64,000 nucleotides of DNA from Trichomonas vaginalis G3 (taxonomy: Eukaryota; Parabasalia; Trichomonadida; Trichomonadidae), in contig NC_067204.1 of NCBI RefSeq assembly GCF_026262505.1, forward strand, positions 20,925,300 to 20,989,299, written 5' to 3'. A program made the position numbers and the translations under genes. Of the stretch, positions 43,438 to 54,400 are shown in pieces. Position 1 is the stretch's first letter; each line of letters opens with the position of its first letter. The notes under the pieces are model-generated. The model worked only from the letters and a program-made list of their open reading frames with translations. It was not told where the DNA came from and ran no database searches.

Positions 43438-43839
43438 TTACATTTTCCAAGTTTGAGGTGGTTGCGGTTGGTTATTGTTTACCCACTGTTGTGCATGGTT
43501 ATATCCTCTGTTAAAGAATCTTTCACCTTGGTCCATATAGTGTCCTGCTTGGTTATAGTAGTCATTTGCTTTGTTATAATAGTTTCCTGCTTGTCTTCCT
43601 ACATTGTCCATCCATCCTTGAACTTTTCCTCTTGTTTCAGGATTTGGAATAAGATTTGTTGCATCTCGTGCTACATCCCAACCTTTCTGTACAGTTTGTA
43701 TAATAGGTTGTGCTTTCTCTTTAAGTATACCTAATGTACTCAAAATCTTCCTTCCAACTCCAAATACACCTCTGGCTATTGTTCCCACTGCGGGTAAAAA
43801 TCTAGATGCAACTCCTGCTAATGCGCCAAATAAACCCAT
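43438..43839 (-). CDS. Polinton copy 1: small hydrophobic/amphipathic virion-type protein
   Basis: Fossil part that looks whole, 133 residues. The N-terminal 35 residues are hydrophobic and glycine-rich (GLFGALAGVASRFLPAVGTI) like the amphipathic helix of adenovirus pVI-type or PX-type minor proteins. The rest is Tyr/Asn/Gln-rich with repeats of NKANDYYNQAGHYMDQ type. It sits next to the integrase. A membrane-active or capsid-interior role is inference. Confidence 0.5.
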   Translation of the reverse strand: MGLFGALAGVASRFLPAVGTIARGVFGVGRKILSTLGILKEKAQPIIQTVQKGWDVARDATNLIPNPETRGKVQGWMDNVGRQAGNYYNKANDYYNQAGHYMDQGERFFNRGYNHAQQWVNNNQPQPPQTWKM

Positions 43840-43856
43840 TTCTTATAGGGTAAAAA

Positions 43857-44814
43857 ATGACGAATCCAAACAAGGACCCCTATGTTTCTAAAGCGACAAA
43901 GAAAGCACTCATGATAAAAATCTTTAGTTCAACACCAAATGCTTGGTTTATGGATATCTTGGAAAACATTCCGAGAGTTAGAACAGATGGACCTCCATAC
44001 TGGCTAATATTTGTTGGTCAAAACACAAGATACTGTGAAGCCATACCATTATGGTCCAAAAATATTTTAGATGTGAAAACTGCTTTGACAATATTCGTTG
44101 ACAAATACCATCCAACAAAACTGACATCTGACTGTGAAAGTTCTTTCAAATCAGATGATGTAAAAAACTATCTGCGTTCAAAAAATGTAAACCAATATTT
44201 CATTGTCGACCAAAACCATTCTGCTCTTGGTGTCATTGACGGTTGTATAAAAATGTTAAGAGACTTAAACCAACCACAAGGTGGTGAAGCAAATGAAATG
44301 TCATATGACGACAAATATAGACACTTCTCCATGGCAAAGATGAGACAAGTTTTAAATATTTACAATAACCGTAAACAAAAAGGTTTGGGAAACCACTCCC
44401 CGAAGAAATGAAAAACAACCCTGACTTAGAGAAAGACTATATATTTAATAATTTAGTCAAAAGAGACAAACAAGAAAGAATGCCGGGCTTCAAACTTCAG
44501 AAAGGTGACAAAGTAAAAATAGAAATACCTAACGCGACCCATATGAAAATACTATTGACTATGACAACAATGGGAACCCGACAGGTACTCACATTCGTGT
44601 TCGTAAAAATAGAAGAAAGTATACAAGAGAATATTATGAAGTTTTAGGCAAACATGGCAAAATGTACACACTGCAAGCAGAAGATAAAACTACTATTGCC
44701 AGACCTCGTTTCAAACTTGTCAAAGTTCAAGGTGGTATACTTTCAAAGACAGTTCCTAACAAATATAAGACAACTCCTGACGAATATGCTAAAGAAGTTG
44801 AAAATGACGACTAA
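43857..44814 (+). pseudogene. Polinton copy 1: retroviral-type integrase
   Basis: Fossil part, broken. The core shows the rve pattern: AWFMDILENIPRV with the first acidic residue, KLTSDCESSFKSDD with the second, and a final helix around HSALGVIDGCIKMLRDL. It is followed by an SH3-like segment (FKLQKGDKVKIEIPN). Its stop overlaps by a few bases the stop of the convergent tail-fibre gene. Confidence 0.75.
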
Positions 44815-46545
44815 GCAATTCTATACCATGCGTAAACTGTCATGTAAGGTGGCATGTATTCTTTACTTTGTCCCGTTGTTTGCGTATATCCTGAAACGAA
44901 ATGTGTATGGTTTCCTTCTCCCTGCGTGTCATCCCAGTAACAATTTATAGCAAACTTAACGTCGTCTTTAACATCATATCCTTTACCTTTTGTCATTCCT
45001 GACCAATCCCAATATCTATGCTTATGCCAACCTGCTTGAGATGTACTTAAATCTATGTAGTGACTGTGTGCAGGTAAATTTTCACCTGAAATCGTTTTAC
45101 TTCCACCTGTTTCCTTTGAAGAGTTTGCACAATACAAAAACCTGTCGACTATTTGTTCCCATGCACCAACACCAAACATTACTTGAGGACCTCTTGCTTC
45201 CATAGATGTATAAATAGAACCTACTGGGTTCATTAAATCAAACATATGAGATATTATAGGATTGTCTCTTTTGAACTTAAAATATAGTGCAACTATTTCA
45301 GGTTTCTTCTGGTTTGTGTCAGAATATTTTTTATAATATAATCTTATGTTTTCAGGGTAGGTAAAGTCTTGACTATAATATTTATTTCTGTCATCTGTAT
45401 AATAATATACTATTCTCGTTTTTTCTATTGCATTATATCTTTTATATCTATAATAATCTAAATATAATGTTAGCTTTTGTTCATCTACATGTGGTGTTCT
45501 GTCGTCATCTCCATAGTCATAATAATGTGGTGCTGGAGCTGGGTCAGGCAATGTCATATCCACCATTTCATAAACTCTTAAATATTTCTTTTGTTCGTCT
45601 CCATATAAGTTTAAGTAGCAGTTGTTGTCTAATGGAACTTTAACTTGTGTACCATCATTCTTTTTATAGCTTACATACATTTCATTGTTATTTTTCGGAA
45701 TGAGTTTATACCGTGTACCATTTTCTAAGGACTGTACCAACTGCCATCTAAAATATTTATTTTCTTCATTGACAGAAAAGTCACCAACAATAGTTTCAAT
45801 ATTTTTTGTTCCTATCAAACTTTGGTATATTTCATTGACATATGTTTTATCTGCTTTATTTTCAAGGCTAACGTTTAAGTCTGTTATTTCAGAAGATGTA
45901 TGTGTATGTCCAACGTCACTTTTCCTGTTTAAGGTTTCTTGTAAGTTTGTAATATCAGATATAGAATGTGTATGTCCAACGGCACTTTTCCTGTTTAAGG
46001 TTTCTTGTAAGTTTGTAATATTTGCAATGGTATGTGTATGTCCAACGTCACTTTTCCTGTTTAAGGTTTCTTGTAAGTTTGTAATATCAGATATAGAATG
46101 TGTATGAGTCTTATCTGCTTTTGTCTCTAATGTTTCCTTAAGACTTGGTATTTGGTTAATATAATGTATATGAGTCTTTTTAGAATATTCGTTTTCAGCT
46201 CTTGTCACTTCACTTGACATTTTATTGTCAACATATGTTTTGTCTGCTAGTTCAGGATGAGTATGTTCTTTTGTTGCATAAGCATTGTTAGCTCTTTCTT
46301 CTTCTTTTGCTATTGCATCGTCTACATATTCTTTGTCAGCTTTGTTGTCAACATCTGCTTTCAAAAGAAGTTCATTTATAGGTTTCTCGTTTAAAGTTCC
46401 TTTTGTTGGATTTATACAGACAGTATTGTTCTTATTGTCTTGAAATAGAAACTCATCTGTTATAGGGTTTATTGTCAGTTTTAAGGATGGGCACTCATTA
46501 GGGTGATGAAAAAAATCAAGTCTAGCAAAGTCAATATATTAAAAA
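44811..46545 (-). pseudogene. Polinton copy 1: phage tail-fibre-like protein
   Basis: Fossil part, about 570 codons, lacking a proper start at the element edge. The N-terminal half has repeated units with HTHSISDITNLQETLNRKSD and KADKTYVD, the hallmark of phage tail-fibre shafts. The C-terminal part has NPVGSIYTSMEARGPQ, FGVGAWEQIVDRFLYCA, GENLPAHSHY and PPYMTVYAWYRIA, as in phage tail-collar/fibre head domains. A host-binding spike is the likely role. Confidence 0.75.
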
Positions 46546-47200
46546 CAGTGAAGACTATTATATAGCATTATAGTGCACAAGCTCAAATATTTAGTGATGC
46601 ATTTCTCGAACTTATTTTATTTATAAGTTAACCTTGAAACATGAATTTTAGTATATCATGAGCATATTTTTTTCTAATTTTGCAATACTTATAATATCAT
46701 ACCAGGATTCATGTGGAAGTCTAATATTTGGTATATAATATTCTTACAATAAATGTATTAATTCAATTATATTCAAAATGATGGGTCGCAATTTTTACTG
46801 AAATTGCAAATTTAATTTCAACAATGAAATTATTGTTTAAAAAAAATAGCACAACAGCAAGATGGACAATCATATATAGAATTATAATGCTCCATATAAT
46901 GCTTTGATTTGATGCGTATATAATGTTATTTTTCGAACATCTTTGTAAAAAATTGATTTTTGTAATTTTTGAAAAAATTCGATTTTATTTCGAGATTTCC
47001 TCTATAGGTGAAGTATATTGAACAATATTCCTATGGGAGAAAATAATTGTAAGTATGAGTACTTTCATTAATACTATGGGTGCCATGGTTATCGCTCAAA
47101 CGATCAAGTTATATCTCGATTGCGTAAATTGAAATTTTGCTATTTTCTAAATTCACGGCAACAACATTCTTTTATCCTGATCGTACATCACAATATTTGA
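46546..47200. other. Intergenic region between elements
   Basis: AT-rich DNA right of the truncated Polinton. No Polinton terminus is found here and no gene is supported before 47201. TCACAATATTTG just before 47201 resembles an initiator. Confidence 0.5.
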
Positions 47201-48475
47201 ATGTGCGACCATTTGTTCAAGAAACCGTCAAGTTATTCTTCATTTTTCATGCCGCGGCGAACAAAAGCAGTTGCAAAGCGTATAAAGAACTTAGTTCAAA
47301 GCGCGAAAAATAGGGTAGAGCCATATGTCGTCAACACTGTTGAATTTGTGCTATCTGTATTATTGAGCGGCGCTACATTTTGCCAATCAGAATTTCAATT
47401 CATGCTGAATAACATCAAAGTTCCGTCAGAAGCTACATTTCATCGAGTCCAAGAAAAGGTTGGTCGTGTTATCATAGAAGTTGCCAGAGAATCTGTTAAT
47501 TATTGGAAATCTCGAATGAGAAAATGTTCGGGACTTTTGTTTGACGGTTCTTGGAGTCAGAGAAGAAATGCAATGTTTTGCTATGTACAATTTGTAGAAG
47601 AGAAACTCAAAAAAATTGTAGATTGGGAAGTGATATCTAAATCTTTTAAAAATTTCAAAGGTAATTTCAACGGAAAATCAAATGAAATGGAATTTGAAGG
47701 CTTAAAAAGAATGCTGAAGCGTTGGAATAATGAAAAACGTGTAAATTTTTTTGTGCATGATGGCGATGTCAAAATTGTTTCTACAATCAAAAATACGTTC
47801 AAAGGTATCAGAGAATACAGAGATCCTGGACATTTTCTTAACAATATACAGAAAAAGCTCAAACTGCCAGAATTCAGAATCTTATCTAGCATTTCAAAGA
47901 ATTTATTGCGTTGGCTTAGGCAACTTCTCAATGACACACATATGTCAATTAAAACAAAGAAGTTTTTATGGTTGAATTCCGCTAAACATTATGCCGGAAA
48001 TCATAAATTTTGTCCAGATCCTGAAAAATGCAAGATGATTAAACCATGGAAATATGCAAAAAATAAAACTGCTATAAAAACACTTAAAAAATTCCTCGAA
48101 GATACCGTAAAAATCTTTGATATGGTAAAAAAGATTCATTCAATTCAAGTAGTTGAATCGATAAACCATATCAAAGCAATGCTTGCTAATAAAAATATTA
48201 ATTGGCATGCTTCTTGGCCAATTAGGATGGCAGTCACAATATTGCATTTCAATGAAAGTATGTTTGAAACGATTGTAGCAATAAGATACAGGTTAAATTT
48301 ACCAACAATGCCAGAAATGATGAACAGATATTTCAGAATGTATGATACAACGAAAGATTTAATCAAAGCATTCAAAAATTCAAAGCAAGTTCAAAAAAAG
48401 TTTGCGGCATTAAGAGCTATAAAGAGAGGTCTTCAAGCTACCGATGATCGTATTACTCTTAAATCACATAAATAA
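47201..48475 (+). CDS. DDE transposase-like protein
   Basis: 424 residues from ATG 47201; an internal ATG at 47249 (PRRTKAVAKRIKNL) is an alternative. The basic N-terminus precedes a helical region, then LLFDGSWSQRRNAMFCYVQF with a candidate first catalytic Asp. Next come NGKSNEMEFEGLKRMLKRW, VNFFVHDGDVKIV (second Asp) and YRDPGHFLNNIQKKL. A late helix with VVESINHIKA could hold the Glu. This order recalls Kolobok/Mutator-like DDE enzymes, but I cannot fix the family. The frame is intact. No TIRs were recognised nearby, so it could be a domesticated gene or a transposon whose ends I cannot see. Confidence 0.6.
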   Translation: MCDHLFKKPSSYSSFFMPRRTKAVAKRIKNLVQSAKNRVEPYVVNTVEFVLSVLLSGATFCQSEFQFMLNNIKVPSEATFHRVQEKVGRVIIEVARESVNYWKSRMRKCSGLLFDGSWSQRRNAMFCYVQFVEEKLKKIVDWEVISKSFKNFKGNFNGKSNEMEFEGLKRMLKRWNNEKRVNFFVHDGDVKIVSTIKNTFKGIREYRDPGHFLNNIQKKLKLPEFRILSSISKNLLRWLRQLLNDTHMSIKTKKFLWLNSAKHYAGNHKFCPDPEKCKMIKPWKYAKNKTAIKTLKKFLEDTVKIFDMVKKIHSIQVVESINHIKAMLANKNINWHASWPIRMAVTILHFNESMFETIVAIRYRLNLPTMPEMMNRYFRMYDTTKDLIKAFKNSKQVQKKFAALRAIKRGLQATDDRITLKSHK

Positions 48476-48570
48476 TTATTAAATTTATTTCACCCTCAAA
48501 ACATCATAATCTTGCACCTTCTTTGAATAAACACTTTCACCTTCTATTTTTAATTAATGTTTTTTAATTG

Positions 48571-48602
<32 letters not shown>
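48571..48602. repeat. 32-base poly(A) run
   Basis: Uninterrupted A run immediately before GGA and the left end of Polinton copy 2. Copy 1 is also preceded by an A-run and GGT. Confidence 0.9.
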
Positions 48603-48604
<2 letters not shown>

Positions 48605-48609
48605 AAGTG

Positions 48610-48640
48610 GGGCTTCCAGGCACTTCGTGCCTTCTAGCCC
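48610..48640. other. Terminal hairpin of Polinton copy 2
   Basis: Outer stem GGGCT (48610-48614) pairs with AGCCC (48636-48640). Inner stem GGCAC (48619-48623) pairs with GTGCC (48627-48631) around TTC. Relative to copy 1 one pair changed G-C to A-T on both sides. Confidence 0.7.
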
Positions 48641-48759
48641 TGAAGATGTTTAGTATAAATGAAGTTTTTATTCGGAAAATTGTTAGTCTTCTGGGTCGAA
48701 AACATTATATAATGTGTCGCTTTTCACAAATTATATATGTTTTCATGTTTTGTCAAGAC

Positions 48760-49440
48760 TTCTTCGTAAATGTTTTGTCAAGACTTCTTCGTAATGAGCG
48801 TAAATGACCCAAAAATATAATTTAGGTGAAGAGGTGAGATGTCACCCGTTTTCTCACCTGTTTTCTCACCTCTTGAATTTTCATGATTTCATCGTAAATG
48901 TTTTGTCAAGACTTCTTCGTAAATGTTTTGTCAAGACTTCTTCGTAAATGTTTTGTCAAGACTTCTTCGTAATGAGCGTAAATGACCCAAAAATATAATT
49001 TAGGTGAAGAGGTGAGATGTCACCCGTTTTCTCACCTGTTTTTCTCACCTCTTGAATTTTCATGATTTCATCGTAAATGTTTTGTCAAGACTTCTTCGTA
49101 AATGTTTTGTCAAGACTTCTTCGTAAATGTTTTGTCAAGACTTCTTCGTAATGAGCGTAAATGACCCAAAAATATAATTTAGGTGAAGAGGTGAGATGTC
49201 ACCCGTTTTCTCACCTGTTTTCTCACCTCTTGAATTTTCTGATTTCATCGTAAATGTTTTGTCAAGACTTCTTCGTAAATGTTTTGTCAAGACTTCTTCG
49301 TAAATGTTTTGTCAAGACTTCTTCGTAATGAGCGTAAATGACCCAAAAATATAATTTAGGTGAAGAGGTGAGATGTCACCCGTTTTCTCACCTGTTTTCT
49401 CACCTCTTGAATTTTCATGATTTCATCGTAAATGCTTTGT
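48760..49440. repeat. Tandem repeats of about 178 bp
   Basis: The marker GATTTCATCGTAAATG occurs at 48885, 49064, 49241 and 49419. Each unit holds two or three copies of a 25-bp word (TCGTAAATGTTTTGTCAAGA, then CTTCT), the word ATGAGCGTAAATGACCCAAA, and one GGTGA/TCACC hairpin. Another single unit lies at 62005-62183 near the KilA-N genes. Copy 1 lacks this array. Confidence 0.9.
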
Positions 49441-49480
49441 CGAAACTTCTTCATCGTAAATGTTTTTTACTTCACTTAAA

Positions 49481-52400
49481 ATGCCACGTAAGCTACGTAA
49501 GAATATACGTAAGAGGAAGAGAGCATTGAAACATCCAATAGTAAAACTGACACCACAACAACAGTTGCAACAACAAATAATGAATGACCCCACTATGTTG
49601 CAACAAATGTCAAGCAATCCTATGCTTTTAAACCGAGTTTTTGGTGCACAGAGTGGAGGTTTAAGAGCGGCACTTTTAGCGAAAATGGCAGGCTATGGTG
49701 GAGCTGCAGACGGAACAGCCTATAACCCTCAAAGTCAAATGAATTTGAGTTCACTCAAAAATCAAATAACAGATGTCAAAAAGTCAAACATAGACATACA
49801 GAAACAAATAAGTGAAAACGAAAAGAAACTAGAATATGACAGACACACAGAAACTCAATGAGTTAAACGTAGAGAAAAAGAAGAAAGAAGAACAACTGAA
49901 AGAACTAAGTACAGAGGAATATGCGAAAAAAGTGTCAGAAAAAGCAGCAGAAGTAGCAAAAATGGAACAAGATGTTATAAATTTGAAAAACCATACTACT
50001 CAATATAAAGTACTGAAAGATGAAGAGATAAAACAAAAAGCCCTGAAGACATATATGGATAGCGATGAGTATAAAAAAGAAGTTGAAGCAAATGTAAAGG
50101 CAGAAAAACTTTTACAGTTGCAAAACCAAACCGTACAGTATGAAAACTTAGCACAAGAAAGTAAAAATAACGACGCGGCTATGCAAAAGGCAATGAAAAG
50201 CGCAGAATATATAAAAGCTAATAATGACTGGTTAGATGCCCAAGCCAACGCTAAAGCAGCCCAGCTTATAGGGTCAATAAGGACAAAAATACAAGCGGAT
50301 GAAGACAGTTCAAATGAAGCTTTAATGAATGCTGACTTTAAGAACGCCTTCGAAGCTCTTCATAGTAAGGTGAAACAAGTGAACGACTTCTCATCTGGAA
50401 AGAAACTGAAGTCTGAAGGTTTCGACAAAGAGTTAAGAGAAGTAGCACAAAATATGACGAAAATAACAGATGCAGCAACGAGACAGGCAGTTCAAAGTGC
50501 CTATGACGCCGTTAGAGCAACTGTTGTGGAAAGTCAAGAAAAAGAGTTACAACAGACCAAAACAGACCTAGTAAATGCTTTCTTAAGAACGAAAAGTCAG
50601 GTAGGACATTACGCTGCAGATGGAACATATGTGCCAGCTGGTGGAACTTATATACCACCAAACCCTCCAAGAGAAGCACCTGCACCAGGACTACCTAAAA
50701 CATTTACATCGTCACATGGACACAGACACAGGCATGCACCAAAACCAACAGTTCAAAATCCAGCACAACAACCAACACAACCAGCACAACAACCAACACA
50801 ACAACCAGCACAGCAACCAACAGTTCAAAACCCTGCACAACAACAACCACAAACAGAGCAAGGACATAAAAGAAGTAGAGAACAAGGAAACCAAGAATTC
50901 TTAAAAATGCTTAAAGAAGAGTGTGGTTTCCCAGATAGTATTGACTTTAGTGACAGATATAAAGAAGCTATTAGAAAGTTCAAGGATGGAAATACTGACC
51001 CGGACCTATTTAGCTTTATGGCTCAGCACCAAAACGGATATAATCTCAAACCTGGAAAATACAAGCTCGCTAAGGGATATGATTTAATAGCATATCATCC
51101 AAATGACATGGATGAATTTACTCCGAGATATTTGATGTCAGAGCTAAATGACAATTCAACTTTCGTCATGAAACGCGTAAAAAATAGAGACGGAACGAAA
51201 GAACAAAAGCTTATGAATGCGGATGACGTAGATAGGGAAATTGTTGAAAACGGTCTCGGAATATATGAAATGCCAGCAGATGAGGTACAAGAAACTCCAC
51301 AGGAAGAACTAGTTCAGATACAACCAGACATGGAAGAAATAGTTCAGCAACAACAGCTAGAAGAGCCTGAAGGAAACGAACAAGTCCCTCCTTTGGAAAC
51401 TAACTTCACAGAACTAGATGAAGATTTGGAACAGCCGAAAAATCTTGACCCTCAACAAGAGTATGAGGTGAATATGGAATCTTTCCAAGAGTCTAAAAAA
51501 AATTCGGCTGACATAGTAGAAGAATATCGAAAAATGTTTGCCGACATACAAAAGACTCCAACACCAGATGAAAATATTCAGCATAGAATGGAAGTACTGA
51601 AAGAAAATGTACACAAATACAACAACCCTTTTTACTTACGACCATATAACGTTCAATCTTTGGCTGAACTCGGTGAAAATAAAAGGTTAAATTTCAACAA
51701 AACATATAGAAATGAAACATTGTTTAAAGTTCATTCAGAACCTAACCAATATGGAAACAAACCTACTTTTGTTTCTGCAGACTATGGAACTACAATGAGA
51801 TGGGGTCATAAAGCTAATTCGGATAGGTGGTTCATAAACTTACAACCTCAATTCCAAGAAGTTGTAGACGCAATGGAAGTGAATGGTGAACCAGATATAG
51901 CTGGTATTTTCAGCGCGGCTTTAATGCCATTGAAAGATATGAAAGATGCAGATATTTTGGACCAGTATGAAATGAACATGGCTGAAGGAAATATAACACC
52001 TGACGTTCTAAAACATTTATCTCAAAGAACTACACAGAACCATAGAGATGGTATATTTGGTGAAGAGTTTAGAAAGAGAGTTAGGGACAGAGAAGGAAGA
52101 GAACCTATTGTACATGACCTTGCAAACGAAAGTTTGCAAAATATCATAAAAACTTACTTTGCAGACAATGAACCGAGAAGGGATGAATATTTAAGAAAAC
52201 TCAAATGGACAGTACCAAATGAAATGTTAGTATTGAAAAACATGTTCCTTGACAAAATAAAACCAACTACAGAAATAAATGACGCAAGACTGGAACATTG
52301 GGTAAAAGCTTTCCCATTCACAAAAGATATTATTGGTTACATGGAAAGAAAACCAGAATGGCTACAAAAACATATATTTGGAAACGAGCTTATTCCATAT

Positions 52401-52760
52401 GGACAAGCTCTGTTTGAAGAGCTTGAACCTGAAACTCAGGAAAGAGTCATGCAAACAATAAAGGAAGACTCAAATACAAACTATGACAAAATCTTTCTAG
52501 GATATAGGTTACCTGAGATGGGCGACCAGAGCCCAAAGGCAAAAAGGACATGGGAAATTTACAACATACTAGGTGAACATGATGCGATGCAACAACTTGA
52601 AGCAGAGGGCAAGTTACCAAAGAAGAAGAGAAGAGTAGAACAAAGTGAAAATAGTGAAGAACAAAGTGAAAGTAGTGGCAATGAAGGAAAAAGAAGAGTT
52701 AAAAACTCAGCCAGGAAGAAAGTAAAGCTTGTGCCAGGTGGGTTTTATTATGACATATAA
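49481..52760 (+). pseudogene. Polinton copy 2: large coiled-coil, Pro/Gln-rich protein
   Basis: Fossil part, close to whole and longer than the copy 1 version. Basic N-terminus, coiled coil, PQ-rich repeat block (about 50745-50870, shorter than copy 1), then a globular C-terminal half with MRWGHKANSDRWFINLQPQF and a Ser/Glu plus Lys/Arg-rich tail (KRRVEQSENSEEQSE). Presumed virion or DNA-associated structural protein. Confidence 0.7.
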
Positions 52761-52792
52761 ATCCAACTATTCTATATTTTTACCCATATGAA

Positions 52793-54400
52793 ATGTACGC
52801 CGCTCAGAATATAACGCCAACAGTTTTGGATGCCATGAACGGAAATGTTTCCGAATGGTATAACGAATGCGACAATGCCATTAGAAGGTCAGAAATAGTT
52901 CCTGGAACTTACGAATATACAACTGCTGTTTCTTATGGAAACGTAGGTGAGTTTGGAGAAGGTTCTTCAACAACAGTAGATATTGCTTGCGACAGGTTTC
53001 ATATTATTTCTATTGACAACTCATTCTTATACGTGGAACAAGACATTGAAATAAAACCTTCTGCCAAGTTGTCTGACAAGAAAGGTTGCAATGGAATTTT
53101 CTATGTCGGATACCAATATGCTCCAGAAGTTTTCATGGGATATAAGATATATTCTAACTCTGACTTAGTTCAAACAGTAACATGGGCAAACTATGAATGG
53201 TTCGCTTTAAGAAACTCAGTACAACCACAAGCTAGAGAACAAACAGACCAGTATGCAACTATTGAGAAAATAAGAAGACTTGACCCTAACGTTCCAGGAG
53301 TTTATGTTAACCTTTCTGGTTCAGATGGAAATGCTGTCACTAAAGTAAAACTGAAACTTAGAGTTCCTTTGTCATCTTTCCTCATCTTCAGGTTTTTAAG
53401 ATACTTGCCAAACTGGGCAGGAAAAATTTCTATCGAACTTACTCCAAGCAAAAATAACTTAGTCATTGCACCAACACAAGACCCATTCACTCTTACAGAA
53501 GTAGTGGGAACAAATAAAACGTCATTCGCCGACTTTTGCAAAGACAAAGTTGACTTAGACTTTGGTTTCTCAAACCTCAACACTGAAGTAAACTATTATT
53601 TCAATGCTGCTGGAGATGCTTGGGACCCAGTTAAGTTCACATGCGAAAAGTTTGAATGCAAGAGAATAGAAAGCAGACTTGCAGTCTATATGTTGGACCC
53701 AGATATTTCAAATGCTTTAGCTGCCAAATATATTGCAGTTCCACTTATGTTCCCTATACACCAAATATCTGTCAAAGACTTTGCAGGTGAAGTTGGAAAC
53801 CAAAGTGCTGACCCAGGTGCAAGAACAGATATTGCTTTAACAACTGCAATGAAACACGCAGATACTATGTTTGTACTGTTCAGACGAACTATAAATGACT
53901 ATTCTTGTTTCTACAACCCTGGTATTAAATATCATATAAACATAGATGGCAAATATTATCCAAGAGAAGAATATTCTACAGTTGAGGATATGAGGTCATA
54001 CAACTTGACATTAGATGCTATGAACTTTAACAACAACTTCACAACAACCATTAACCCTGAAATGCAAAGTTCTATTATGCCATATGTGAAAGTATGGACC
54101 CATACAGGAAGTCAAAAAACTCAATATACAAATGGAGACCGTTCAAACTTTTGGCTTGGCATTCCATTTGCTGACTCAGAAGACTTTATGGGTGGTATTT
54201 CAACTGTTGGTACTGTACAAATACAATATACTGGTGACAGAGACGGTCCAGATGAATTGAAAGCAAAGAAGTTTACAAAACCAATAGCACTTTTCACGGA
54301 AGATGCTCTTTTGAAGATTCGTTCGATGAAACCTGCTGGGGCTCCTCAGATTGGTATAACGACAGCTTCCATCGAGCAGATTTTGGCAGCAGGTCAGTAA
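52793..54400 (+). CDS. Polinton copy 2: major capsid protein candidate
   Basis: Fossil part that looks whole, 535 residues, ATG after an A/T-rich leader (ATTTTTACCCATATGAA). Beta-rich, with LIFRFLRYLPNWAGKISIEL near the middle and a C-terminal region IGITTASIEQILAAGQ. Length and position fit the double-jelly-roll major capsid of Polintons. Differences from copy 1 cluster in two short patches, consistent with exposed loops. Confidence 0.65.
   Translation: MYAAQNITPTVLDAMNGNVSEWYNECDNAIRRSEIVPGTYEYTTAVSYGNVGEFGEGSSTTVDIACDRFHIISIDNSFLYVEQDIEIKPSAKLSDKKGCNGIFYVGYQYAPEVFMGYKIYSNSDLVQTVTWANYEWFALRNSVQPQAREQTDQYATIEKIRRLDPNVPGVYVNLSGSDGNAVTKVKLKLRVPLSSFLIFRFLRYLPNWAGKISIELTPSKNNLVIAPTQDPFTLTEVVGTNKTSFADFCKDKVDLDFGFSNLNTEVNYYFNAAGDAWDPVKFTCEKFECKRIESRLAVYMLDPDISNALAAKYIAVPLMFPIHQISVKDFAGEVGNQSADPGARTDIALTTAMKHADTMFVLFRRTINDYSCFYNPGIKYHINIDGKYYPREEYSTVEDMRSYNLTLDAMNFNNNFTTTINPEMQSSIMPYVKVWTHTGSQKTQYTNGDRSNFWLGIPFADSEDFMGGISTVGTVQIQYTGDRDGPDELKAKKFTKPIALFTEDALLKIRSMKPAGAPQIGITTASIEQILAAGQ

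Larger units (their letters stand above)
25180..46545 (+). mobile_element. Polinton/Maverick copy 1 (fossil, right end missing)
   Basis: About 21.4 kb. The left terminus begins AGTGGGGCTTCCAGGC, consistent with the AG that starts Maverick ends; AAAGGT before it may be target sequence. Parts from left to right: coiled-coil/PQ-rich protein, major capsid candidate, small proteins, minor capsid candidate, SF3 helicase, packaging ATPase, KilA-N genes, a PQ-rich protein, an undefined broken region, PolB, small virion-type proteins, integrase, and a tail-fibre-like protein that stops at about 46545. No matching right terminus is seen. The copy is broken in many genes, at least ten breaks. Near identity to copy 2 over their shared 10 kb points to a young family. 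Confidence 0.9.

Noticed and set aside
46546-48605. The 2-kb interval as part of Polinton copy 1
   Set aside because: No Polinton terminus or known Polinton gene is found there, and the fibre gene ends abruptly at its left edge; treated as separate DNA.
48568-48807. Frame beginning with a poly-lysine run
   Set aside because: It starts inside the 32-base A run and crosses the Polinton terminus; an artefact of simple sequence.
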